A stretch of DNA of 64,000 nucleotides from CAVYYW01 sp963772845 (lineage in GTDB: Bacteria > Bacillota > Bacilli > Bacillales > Sporolactobacillaceae): positions 1-64,000 of the forward strand of contig CAVYYW010000042.1 of assembly GCA_963772845.1 (NCBI GenBank). Direction: 5' to 3'. The notes beneath the pieces were generated by a model. That model was given only the letters and a program-made list of their open reading frames with translations, had not been told where the DNA came from and did no database searches. Position numbers and translations under genes: made by a program. Below are positions 1-7,376 of the stretch, piece after piece (within the stretch, counting starts at the first letter, position 1; each line of letters begins with the position of its first letter).

Positions 1-999
1 TGGATGACATTATCGATGAATATCAGCAGCTAGACAATCTGACGACACGAGAAGTCATTGAGTTTATCTTGTCCTACCAATCCGAGCAAAAGTGGGTGCT
101 TGGACAGTGTGATTTTAACCATCGATTCTCTTACAAATGGGAAGGCGATAACTTACTATCAGCATTATACAGCGTGACTCAGCCGTTTTTGGAGGAATAT
201 TGGTGGACATGGGACACAACGGTTTTTCCATGGGTGTCTGAATATTATTAAGCCACCAGAAATTGTTTCAGCTGAGGCGCGTTACGGTAAAAATATTATT
301 GATGTGGAGCGTAAAGAAGATCCCACTGGTATTATCACTAGAATATATCCAAAGGGATACGGTGAGGGTGTCAATCAGCTCACGATCGAGTCCGTTAATC
401 CGACAGGTAAAAAATATATTGATGCGGATCCGGCCATTATTGCAGAATACGGTTTGATCAGTGACCTGTGGGTTGATCGGCGATATGAGCAAGCTCAGAC
501 ATTATTTGATGCTGGACAAGCTAACTGAAAGTGGCAAGCACGCCTTTCCTATCCTATACAGTTAATGCTGCCGATCTGCATCTAATTACAAAATCTCCAG
601 CTGATAAATTTACGGAGGCGTCACTCATCAAAGTTTACGATGAGGAGCTTGACATTGATGTTTATCAGCGTGTGGCTAAGATCAGCAAGCCAGATATTAA
701 AGGGGATCCCGGTAATATATCATTAGAGATCGCTAACCGTAAAAAGGACATTGCCACAAATATTAATGATCTCCGGGAGCGTCAGAGGATTAATGAGGTC
801 TATGCCCAGGGTGCGACTAACATTGATACGCATGATTTTAATGATAACTGTGACCCGGATCACCCAGCGGTGATTCGTTTTTATTTACCGGAAGAAACTG
901 TGCATATCAATAAAATGATTTTAAGCTTATTAGTAGATAATTTCCGAGGATATGAGAAGGCAATTAAAGGTGGCGGAGCGACAGCATCCACGACTGAAT

Positions 1000-1180
1000 C
1001 AGGTGGGCAGTCCACTCAGACAAGTTCTTCTGGTGGTGCCTCTACTCAGACAAGTTCATCCGGTGGCGGCGTATCAAAATCTACAGCTGCAGGTGGTTCA
1101 TCGACCCAGACAAGTTCATCCGGTGGCGGCGTATCAAAGTCTACAGCTTCAGGTGGTTCATCGACTCAGACATCTTCAAC
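1000..1180 (+). repeat. Ser/Thr/Gly-rich coding repeat in tail-spike gene
   Basis: Near-identical units encode serine, glycine and threonine runs such as STQTSSSGGG and VSKSTA. They form a flexible linker before the histidine-rich part. The DNA copies are close to identical, so unequal recombination between them is plausible. Confidence 0.7.
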
Positions 1181-1284
1181 AAAAGTATTTGATACATGGG
1201 TGATTGATAGCTCTGTTCCAGTGAACCCTGCAGCCAACACCTGAAGAACAATATCATCAGGTGACCATGCAAGGGGATTGGTTT

Positions 1285-1493
1285 ACACATTCTCATAATG
1301 TGTCGATTCCGAATCACACACATTCGTTTTCGACACCTGATCATTCTCATACAGTCGCTATTCCCGATCATACGCATAATGTCACAATTCCAGACCATAC
1401 ACATACAGTTTCGATACCTAATCACACACATACCGTAAACATTCCAGCACATAAACATGACTTTTCGATTCCTGATCATACGCATGAAATTCT
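1285..1493 (+). repeat. Nine-residue histidine repeat (HxH motif) in tail-spike gene
   Basis: Seven or so units of nine residues follow the pattern I/T-P-D/N-H-T/S-H-T/S-V. HxH motifs in phage tail spikes and tail fibres are known to bind metal along a trimeric beta structure, so this is probably the rigid metal-bound tip. The metal is inferred from the family, not shown here. Confidence 0.7.
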
Positions 1494-1814
1494 ATATGGC
1501 ATATTTGAAGGGCCACAGGCGACATCTTTAACAATTGCGGTGGATGGGAAGACTTACCAGATCATTCAACCAATCAGAGTGATGTTGATATCCTTCCTTA
1601 TTTATCAAAAGATAGTGAAGGTAAAATTGAAAGAGGCGTTTGGCATGAAATTACGATTACGCCAGATGATCTTTCAAGGATAACAGCAAATGTTGTTTCA
1701 CAATTTTTTATTCAAAGTCGTGGTGGTAGCAAATGTAGAAAAGACTCGGTTGATCCTTCATATTGTAAAGGTATAATAGAGGAAAATATTACTATTATAC
1801 GGAGGGTCTTTTCT

Positions 1815-2322
1815 TTGAAAAAATTCATTTTGTCATTATCGCTTATATTGCTTTTAACTGGTTGTGGAACAGCCCAGGATAAAGGTGAATCAGGTAGTAA
1901 ATCAACTGATAAATCAAAAACGGAGGTAAAATCATTGGTTGCTTCGGAACAGCAAATATTAAAACAAATAGTGTACCAACAAAAAGAACTATTGATGTTA
2001 ATGGCATCAATATCCTTGGAAAATCGAAAGTGAGTTAGGAAAGAATAAGGAGGATCAGGTTGATAAAGGTGAAACAGTTAATCTTTGGAGTGATGCTCCA
2101 GCTTTTGAAAAATGGATTATTACACAATGGCTGATTTTATACCACATAACAAATGCTGTAAATGCTAAAGATCCAAAAGAAGAAAGAAAGCGAGTTTTAA
2201 AATCAACAAATGATCATATACAGGTATTTATTTATGAAATGAAGAAAGATACTACAGGAAAAAAAGAATATTTAACAAATTATCTGAAGCTGGAGACAGC
2301 TCGATTAATCTGGAGATCTTGA
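1815..2322 (+). pseudogene. Small prophage lipoprotein, frameshifted
   Basis: A TTG start lies behind a GGAGGG ribosome site. The first residues form a lipoprotein signal peptide (hydrophobic core, then LTGC lipobox), followed by a Lys/Ser/Thr-rich linker. The open frame stops at 2033. Two further frame changes, near 1950 and 2030, restore a hydrophilic protein running to a TGA at 2320-2322, rich in Lys and Glu with a segment around WSDAPAFEKW. The intact product would be about 170 residues. I do not recognise the family. Its place in the tail-lysis region suggests a lysogenic-conversion or superinfection-exclusion lipoprotein, which is inference only. Confidence 0.55.
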
Positions 2323-2500
2323 TTCCGCAAAAACATCATTAACTGAAGCAACAAAAATCAGAACGGGCCAATAAGGTTCGTTCTTTTATTATGCATCAAA
2401 GATTACACATAGATAAAAAAACAGGCCGCGCTGCAGGCGGCCCTGGCCCATCGTCTGGGGTGACGGTGGGTTATTTAATTATTCGTAAAAGGGGGATTAT

Positions 2501-2899
2501 ATGGCAGCCGAAAAGGAGAGTGGCATTATGCTTGAGGATCATGAAAAAAGCTTAGGCGAGCTGGAAAAGACACAAAAGGAATTTTCAAAGCAAATGCAGG
2601 ACATGAAAAGTGAGCTCCAGGGCGTTAAAACAGGATTGGTGGATGTTGAAAATACCGTCATGAAAGGCAATATCTCTACACAAGAGCTGCAGAAGGAAAT
2701 CAAGGATATGCAGACAGATTCGGCTGAAAAAGTCGATAAGGTATTTGATATTTTAGTCACCATGGTTAAGGGAGAGTCGAAAAATAAGACCGATTTAAAA
2801 AAGGCTCGTTTATCTACAGTCGAACGGGTCTTTGTTGCGCTTGCCGGCGGTGGCGGACTCGCTGGCATTATCTCAGTCATTGCAGCTTTAACACATTAA
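2501..2899 (+). CDS. Hemolysin XhlA-like phage lysis protein
   Basis: A 132-residue protein with a long predicted coiled coil (about residues 10-95, rich in Glu, Lys and Gln) and one C-terminal membrane segment (about 108-129, with a GGGGLAG turn). This is the layout of the XhlA family, which in PBSX-like prophages acts with holin and amidase in lysis. A ribosome site AAAGGGGGA precedes the ATG. The endolysin gene starts 15 bases downstream, so the lysis genes probably form one late transcript. It is the only uninterrupted gene of the tail-to-endolysin segment. Confidence 0.8.
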   Translation: MAAEKESGIMLEDHEKSLGELEKTQKEFSKQMQDMKSELQGVKTGLVDVENTVMKGNISTQELQKEIKDMQTDSAEKVDKVFDILVTMVKGESKNKTDLKKARLSTVERVFVALAGGGGLAGIISVIAALTH

Positions 2900-2914
2900 T
2901 AGGAGGTTTTACAA

Positions 2915-4052
2915 TTGACAAAAATTATTGATGTTAGTCACTGGCAGGGTGTTGTTGATTGGTTAAAAATGTTTAAAGATGGTGTCCGTTTCGCATTGAT
3001 TAAAGCAACTGAAGGGTCTGAAAATGGATCGGCTTTCATTGATGATCAACTTAAAAATAATGCCATTAATGGTCATAAAGCCGGCGTTAAGATGGGTGCA
3101 TACCATTTTGCCCGGTTTATTTCGGTCGAGGATGCGAAAAAAGAAGCTGATTGGTATCTCAAAAACATTGACGGTTTACCTTTGGAGTTGCCTCACGTAT
3201 CTAGACCTGGAGAAAAACCACTGCGGATCGTGGGAAGAAATGAATAAAGCAGCTAAAGCATTTATGGATCGGGTCCAGGAGAAAACAGGGCATCCCGTCA
3301 TGCTTTACTCATTCGGTTACTTTTTTGTTAATCATGTGGACAAGAACTTAGGTTATCCGGTCTGGTACGCAAGGTATGCGAATTCGCCGATTGGTGCAGA
3401 TCTGAAAGAATTAGCATTGTGGCAACATACGGATAGCGGCACAGCTGGAGGATTACACCCGATTGATTTAAATACAACAGGCGGCCGTTGGGGCTTTTGG
3501 GATGCTGATGATCCTAAACCTGTAATCAAACCAGTCAGCGTTAAAAAGCCAGAGAGTAAGCCAAAAGAAATTAGTGGTGTTTATATAGTGGAGGCTGGTG
3601 ACACACTTTCAGAGATCGCGGCCGCACATCATATGAGCACACATGATCTGGCGCAGCTTAACGGGATTGAAGATGTGGATGTCATCCATATTGGCCAGCG
3701 TTTAAATACAAAAACACCGGCTCGCAAAGTCGCTGGGCATGCCGATAAGGTTTACACCGTACATTCTGGCGATACGCTATCAGCGCTTGCGATTAAATTG
3801 CATACAAGCCAGAGGGAGCTGATGCGCCTTAATGGGATTGACAATGCCAATGTCCTGAGTATTGGTCAAAAGCTTAAATATAATGGCAAACAAGAGCCGA
3901 CTGTCCATAAAACCATGCACAAGGTCGTTTCTGGCGATACAGTTTCCGAGCTTGCTCATGAATATGGATCTACACTTGCTCAGATTAAATCATGGAACCA
4001 TCTAAATGATAACTACACGATTTATGCTGGCCAAAGCTTGCGCGTCAAATAA
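2915..4052 (+). pseudogene. GH25 lysozyme endolysin with three LysM domains, one frameshift
   Basis: The first part, starting at TTG 2915 behind AGGAGG, is a glycosyl hydrolase family 25 muramidase beginning IIDVSHWQG. The frame breaks near 3200, just before the conserved LDLEK catalytic stretch; a one-base change joins it to the frame that continues EEMNKAAKAFMDRV and ends the barrel with WQHTDSG. Three LysM peptidoglycan-binding domains follow at roughly 3580-3710, 3745-3880 and 3910-4050, each with a GDT-L/V-S-x-L/I-A core. The protein would cleave the glycan of the host wall for phage release. As read the catalytic domain is truncated. A sequencing error is possible. Confidence 0.85.
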
Positions 4053-4079
4053 AAAATATAATTAAGGGAGAGATTGAAT

Positions 4080-4403
4080 TTGGAAAATCATATCATTGAT
4101 GCTGTACTGACATTACTTGGGGTGGCAGGCACTGGAATTCTTGGCTATGCTGCCAGAGCGATTGTTAAATATATTATCAGTAAGCATATTCAGGTGCTTG
4201 CACTACAAGCTGTCCATTACGCTGAAGATGCATTTAGTGCAATGGGCGGAGAGGTTAAATTAAAGAATGCCTGCGAATGGTTATCAAGTATGCTGAAAAA
4301 GTATCATATTAAAATTGACGAAGCTGAGATTGAGGGAGCTGTCAGGGCAGGTTATACTGTTTTCGTCCAGGCTGCTGAAAAAGAATTGAAGAAAGAAGCA
4401 TAG
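4080..4403 (+). CDS. Phage holin, LL-H family
   Basis: A protein of about 107 residues with one N-terminal membrane segment (IIDAVLTLLGVAGTGILGYAA) and an amphipathic C-terminal half containing HYAEDAF and an internal EAEIEGAVRAGY stretch. This arrangement and length fit the LL-H-type holin family. TTG at 4080 is preferred over TTG at 4074, because the ribosome site (AAGGGAGAG) lies directly before the earlier codon. It follows the endolysin by about 27 bases, the usual lysis-cassette order, and is followed by a terminator. Confidence 0.8.
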   Translation: MENHIIDAVLTLLGVAGTGILGYAARAIVKYIISKHIQVLALQAVHYAEDAFSAMGGEVKLKNACEWLSSMLKKYHIKIDEAEIEGAVRAGYTVFVQAAEKELKKEA

Positions 4404-4410
4404 AAAAATT

Positions 4411-4446
4411 AAAGCCCTCGACCCTTGTGGTTGGGGGCTTTTTTAT
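4411..4446 (+). terminator. Terminator after holin
   Basis: An AAGCCC...GGGCTT stem is followed by a T-rich run. It closes the lysis cassette and also separates it from the convergent yolD-like gene. Confidence 0.8.
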
Positions 4447-4448
4447 TT

Positions 4449-4835
4449 TTAAACATCATCACAATACGGCATTACATTCGCGTCATTAATTACAACACTC
4501 ACGATCATATCAATGGGAAGCCAATCCGGATCACCGGCAGTATCCTCCATCTTTAGTCGCTTTGTCTGTTGATCAAAAAGAATAGCAAATCCTTCAAACG
4601 TTTTGTAAAACCCTTCATTATAATAGGTAACTTCCAATAATCTTGTTTCACCCATTCCCTCATTAATGGTCCGTTCGACTTCCTGCCATTCTTGTTCATC
4701 AAGGTTAGGTTTAGAAACCTTTGTCTTATCAAACTCATGTTGCCTTATTCCCTGGACATGCTCTGGAAGCATCATTCTCATACCTTCCCAGCGTAAATTT
4801 GATCCTTCACTGATTTTATTTGCTTTCATCGTCAT
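4449..4835 (-). CDS. YolD-like protein
   Basis: A protein of about 128 residues. The YolD-like signature is visible: RWEGMRMMLPEHVQ near the N-terminus, then a charged helix and a beta-rich half containing YYNEGFYKTFEG and a C-terminal DWLPIDMIVSV. YolD-like proteins usually sit beside UvrX-type Y-family polymerases on prophages and plasmids and are induced by DNA damage; their biochemical role is unknown. No polymerase gene is adjacent here. An AAGGAGAGG ribosome site precedes ATG 4835 (ATG 4829 is also possible). LexA-type boxes lie upstream. Confidence 0.8.
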   Translation of the reverse strand: MTMKANKISEGSNLRWEGMRMMLPEHVQGIRQHEFDKTKVSKPNLDEQEWQEVERTINEGMGETRLLEVTYYNEGFYKTFEGFAILFDQQTKRLKMEDTAGDPDWLPIDMIVSVVINDANVMPYCDDV

Positions 4836-4855
4836 CACCTCTCCTTTATTATATA

Positions 4856-4899
4856 CGAATATATGTTCTTGTTAAACTGGAAATAAAAACAAATGTTCG
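4856..4899. promoter_or_regulatory. Two LexA-type boxes in a divergent promoter
   Basis: CGAATATATGTTCT (4856-4869) matches the Bacillus LexA box CGAACnnnnGTTCG at all but two places. AAAACAAATGTTCG (4886-4899) has a perfect right half and a weaker left half. They lie between the yolD-like gene (minus) and the LexA-like remnant (plus), so SOS control of both is likely. Confidence 0.6.
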
Positions 4900-4929
4900 G
4901 TATATAAAAAGAAAAGTTAGAAAAGGGGA

Positions 4930-5251
4930 ATGACTGTGAAAAAAACATCTCAGAAGGTTTTGGAATCCGTCAAGAAAAATTAACTAAAGACAATGGTTAA
5001 CCCACCGACAGTGAGAGAGATTGCAGATGAAGATAGGATTGAAATCCCCAAGCACAGTTCAAGTTCATTTAGGCAATTTAAAGAAAAGAGGAAGAATTGA
5101 GTGGAAGAAATCCGCCACCAGGACGATTAAGTTGATTATTATAGATCATCAAATTGGTCACAAGTTTGGTCACGTTGTTATTATAATCAGTTACCACCAA
5201 TTAAAACGAAAAGGATTTTCACAAAGAAAAACACTGTATTTAAAGGGATAG
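4930..5251 (+). pseudogene. LexA-type N-terminal DNA-binding domain, broken
   Basis: The start at 4930 reads through TSQKVLESVKKN to a stop. In other frames the sequence continues as PPTVREIADE and then GLKSPSTVQVHLGNLKKRG, which is the LexA winged-helix motif. At least two frame changes separate the pieces. No S24 protease domain follows, so the intact form would have been a stand-alone LexA-like DNA-binding domain, as found in some prophages. It was probably the repressor acting on the LexA boxes upstream. Its end is uncertain. Confidence 0.6.
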
Positions 5252-5289
5252 TTAAAATCGGAAAATCCCTTTAATACAGCCTTTTCTAC

Positions 5290-5334
5290 ATGGTAAGGAA
5301 GGGGTCATCGGTTCAAATCCGGTTGGAAGCTCCA
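5290..5334 (+). other. 3' half of tRNA-Thr(GGT): likely prophage attachment site (attR)
   Basis: These 45 bases match the anticodon loop (GGT), variable loop, T-arm (ATCGG-TTCAAAT-CCGGT), acceptor strand TGGAAGC and CCA of a tRNA-Thr. The 5' half (GCTTCCA...) is absent. A tRNA 3' fragment next to prophage lysis genes is the typical scar of integration into a tRNA gene. The intact tRNA-Thr would lie at the other prophage end, outside the window. Confidence 0.8.
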
Positions 5335-5350
5335 TGAAACTAATAATAAC

Positions 5351-5389
5351 GACAGGGTTAACCGGCAATTCGGTATCCTGTCTTTTTTT
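5351..5389 (+). terminator. Terminator after the tRNA-Thr fragment
   Basis: A GACAGG...CCTGTC stem with inner ACCG/CGGT pairing is followed by seven Ts. It is probably the original terminator of the tRNA-Thr transcript, separated from its gene by the prophage. Confidence 0.8.
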
Positions 5390-5502
5390 GTGATCAGAAA
5401 TGTTTTTTTACATTGTAGAATAATTGAATCCTTCCTGAAAAATCTTAAATTCAAGATTTCAACTCCTGAAATACGGGTATTGTAATATCGGGAGGGAAGA
5501 AA

Positions 5503-5793
5503 ATGCCAGAAGAGGAATATCTGTTAATTCAACGAATCTGCAGCCGTGATGAAAAAGCCTTGGCTATACTTTGCGAACGTTACATCAATCTCCTATATAA
5601 AATTACTTATTCTTATACTAAAAATGAATTCCTTTCAGAACAAATAATTTCTGAAGTAATTAAGGAGGTTTGGGATCACCCGGAGCGCTGCTCAAAAGGG
5701 AAGTATCTTTTTAACTCTTTAATGGAAATCTGTCTGCGTAAGATAGCGAGAAAGAAGAAGTCCATTAAACTCTGCAATGCAACTGTTTCATAA
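5503..5793 (+). CDS. Sigma-70 region-2-like small protein (no region 4)
   Basis: A 96-residue protein with a GGGAGG ribosome site 6-7 bases before the ATG. The sequence follows region 2 of ECF-type sigma factors: DEKALAILCERYINLLYKI, a central acidic helix ending IKEVWDHPERC, and FNSLMEICLRKIARKKKS, matching the ...ARNRAID end of region 2. Region 4, needed for -35 recognition, is missing and the following bases contain no such frame. It may be a degraded ECF factor or a deliberate region-2-only regulator. It is the first chromosomal gene after the attachment site. Confidence 0.6.
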   Translation: MPEEEYLLIQRICSRDEKALAILCERYINLLYKITYSYTKNEFLSEQIISEVIKEVWDHPERCSKGKYLFNSLMEICLRKIARKKKSIKLCNATVS

Positions 5794-5962
5794 AAAATAG
5801 TACCCTTTCGTTACATATGAATTAACTAAATGAAAGAACCAGTACAGGAGAGACTAAGTTTAGCCTGAGCACTTATCTGTTTTTCGTTTTATTAACGTTC
5901 CCTCCCAAAAGTCGACCTTCATTTCATGAAAATTATACCCTTCAGTCATACGAATGATATAG

Positions 5963-5998
5963 AAAGGCACTTCTTATTAATAGGAAGTGCCTTTTTTA
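5963..5998 (+). terminator. Rho-independent terminator
   Basis: A perfect 11-bp stem AAAGGCACTTC / GAAGTGCCTTT is followed by Ts. It ends the region-2-like gene transcript after about 170 bases without any other recognisable feature. Confidence 0.85.
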
Positions 5999-6116
5999 TT
6001 GTGCAGAAATCTTAAATGCGGCATCTTATTGAAACAGGTCTGTATAAAAAGTTGCTGAATGCACAAATAAAAGCGCGTGTTCGCATATATTAATGGTTCA
6101 GGAGGCGATGTTAAAA

Positions 6117-6308
6117 ATGAAAAGCGGAGACATCATAGAAATTATATATATGGATCATGGAGGGAGATTCACCCAACGTAAAATACGGGTGGTAGAAGCT
6201 GGCGATTATTACATAAAAGCCTTTTGTTACAGTCGCCGACACATCAGACTATTTAAATGCGATAATATTTTAGCAATCAAACATGAAAGATCTTTTGATA
6301 AGAATTGA
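6117..6308 (+). CDS. Small WYL-like domain protein
   Basis: A 63-residue product if translation starts at ATG 6117, which lies 11 bases after AGGAGG (6100-6105); ATG 6093 and 6108 are upstream or too close to that site. The sequence resembles an isolated WYL beta-barrel: DIIEIIYMDHGGRFTQRKI, then YYIKAFCYSRRHIRLFK and a final DNILAIK. WYL domains bind ligands or nucleic acid and are usually attached to a winged helix, which is missing here. Function unknown. Confidence 0.6.
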   Translation: MKSGDIIEIIYMDHGGRFTQRKIRVVEAGDYYIKAFCYSRRHIRLFKCDNILAIKHERSFDKN

Positions 6309-6310
6309 TT

Positions 6311-6325
6311 ATGACTATCAGTCAT
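6311..6325. promoter_or_regulatory. Palindrome, candidate TetR operator
   Basis: ATGACTATCAGTCAT is a perfect inverted repeat (ATGACT/AGTCAT, 3-base centre). It sits upstream of the tetR-MFS pair and resembles the second site at 6410. Confidence 0.5.
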
Positions 6326-6409
6326 CATTTTATATGACTAAAGGTTTATATATTGAAATTATAAAATTCCTATTGTAATGAGGGTTTAGAATCGGTTATA
6401 TTATTTTAG

Positions 6410-6423
6410 TGACCAGTGAGTCA
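6410..6423. promoter_or_regulatory. TetR-type operator upstream of the tetR-MFS operon
   Basis: TGACCAGTGAGTCA has TGAC/GTCA arms like the TGACCnnnnGGTCA sites in front of the efflux genes at 33 and 35.7 kb. Its position just before the regulator start suggests autorepression. Confidence 0.55.
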
Positions 6424-6461
6424 TTTCTGAAATCAGAGCTTTAAAAGGAAGTGTAGATCGG

Positions 6462-7349
6462 TTGGATGATAAGAAAAGAGTGATTATTGAGGCGGCAGTT
6501 AAGCTGTTTGCGGAAAAGGGATTCAACGCAACCGCGGTGCAGGAAATTGCAGATCAAAGCAATATTTCGAAAGGCGCTTTTTATTTGCACTTTTCTTCTA
6601 AAGAAGAACTGCTTTTCTCGATCTTTAGATACTATACCGATTCCATAAAAGAAAAACTGAATAAGATAGCTGAAGAGGATCTGTCCCCAAAGGAAATTTT
6701 CCTGAGGCAAGTAGAAATGCAGTATCAGGAAACCTATGCAAACAGGGAAATGATCACGATGCATTTTACAGAGCGCTCTCTTATTGCGAAAGATTCAATG
6801 AAAAAACTTTTTATTTCACAGGAATTAGAACGGCAGGAATGGCTTGAAAAAAGTTTTGTGGCAATGTTTGGTGAACAGATCAAGCCCTATATCTATGACG
6901 TTTCGACGTTTTTTACAGGAATGATGCAAGGATTTTATCGCATTCTGATCATGGGGGGGAACGACCTTAACCTTAAGCATTTATCTGAGTCGGTAGTACA
7001 GCGGCTGGAAGACATTGTGGAAGGAATATTAAATGCGAGCGAGAACCCTGTATTAACGAAAGAAACGGTTGATTCTTTCCTAGAAGGGCTGAATAAAAGC
7101 AATGAGTCACCAGAGGCTAAAGTAGAAAATCTGTTGGTTAAAATGAAGAAAGAACTGAGTAAGATTGGTTTGGGCGCTGTGAAAAAAACTGAACTTGAAG
7201 AAGCCATTGATTTTCTTCTCGAGGAAGTAAAAAGCGATGAACCAAAAATAGTTGTAATGAAAGGCATGCTGGCACACTTTAAAGGGATTCACCATTTAAA
7301 TAAACAGCGAAAGCAGATCGCAGAATTATTAAAAATTGATTTAATTTAA
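6462..7349 (+). CDS. TetR family regulator of the downstream efflux pump
   Basis: A 295-residue TetR/AcrR regulator. The N-terminal helix-turn-helix is clear (IIEAAVKLFAEKGFNATAV, then ISKGAFYLHFSSKEELL). The ligand-binding part is longer than the usual 190-200 residues: about 100 extra C-terminal residues include a segment VVMKGMLAHFKGI that recurs in the broken regulator at 34.7-35.6 kb, so the two are paralogues of one subfamily. The TTG start has a GGAAGTG ribosome site. The MFS gene starts 27 bases downstream and is almost certainly co-transcribed and repressed by it; the inducer is unknown. Confidence 0.85.
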   Translation: MDDKKRVIIEAAVKLFAEKGFNATAVQEIADQSNISKGAFYLHFSSKEELLFSIFRYYTDSIKEKLNKIAEEDLSPKEIFLRQVEMQYQETYANREMITMHFTERSLIAKDSMKKLFISQELERQEWLEKSFVAMFGEQIKPYIYDVSTFFTGMMQGFYRILIMGGNDLNLKHLSESVVQRLEDIVEGILNASENPVLTKETVDSFLEGLNKSNESPEAKVENLLVKMKKELSKIGLGAVKKTELEEAIDFLLEEVKSDEPKIVVMKGMLAHFKGIHHLNKQRKQIAELLKIDLI

Positions 7350-7376
7350 ATTGATATGATTAAAGGAGCGAGCTTT

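Larger units (their letters stand above)
1..1737 (+). pseudogene. Phage tail spike / prophage endopeptidase-tail protein, multiply frameshifted
   Basis: This is the C-terminal part of a siphophage tail-tip or tail-spike protein of the Prophage_tail / minor structural protein family; the gene begins before the window. The reading frame changes near 240, 523, 1241 and 1565. Joined, the pieces give the family's central segment (RIYPKGYGEGVNQLTI, then YTVNAADL), a Ser/Gly/Thr-rich repeat, a histidine-rich repeat and the usual C-terminal ending around SRGG near 1730. The four breaks make it nonfunctional as read, although single-base sequencing errors would look the same. The stop is uncertain, because the last frame runs on into the next gene's frame. 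Lysis genes follow directly, the normal late-gene order of a siphophage. Confidence 0.75.

Noticed and set aside
1141..1485. Minus-strand Met/Cys-rich ORF opposite the histidine repeat
   Set aside because: It is the complement of the HxH-coding repeat and has no ribosome site.
2424..2442. GGCCGC...GCGGCC hairpin as a terminator before the xhlA-like gene
   Set aside because: There is no T run after it, so it is not called as a terminator.
5281..5334. Complete tRNA-Thr at the prophage border
   Set aside because: The acceptor 5' strand and D-arm are missing and the anticodon 5' stem does not pair, so only a 3' fragment is present.
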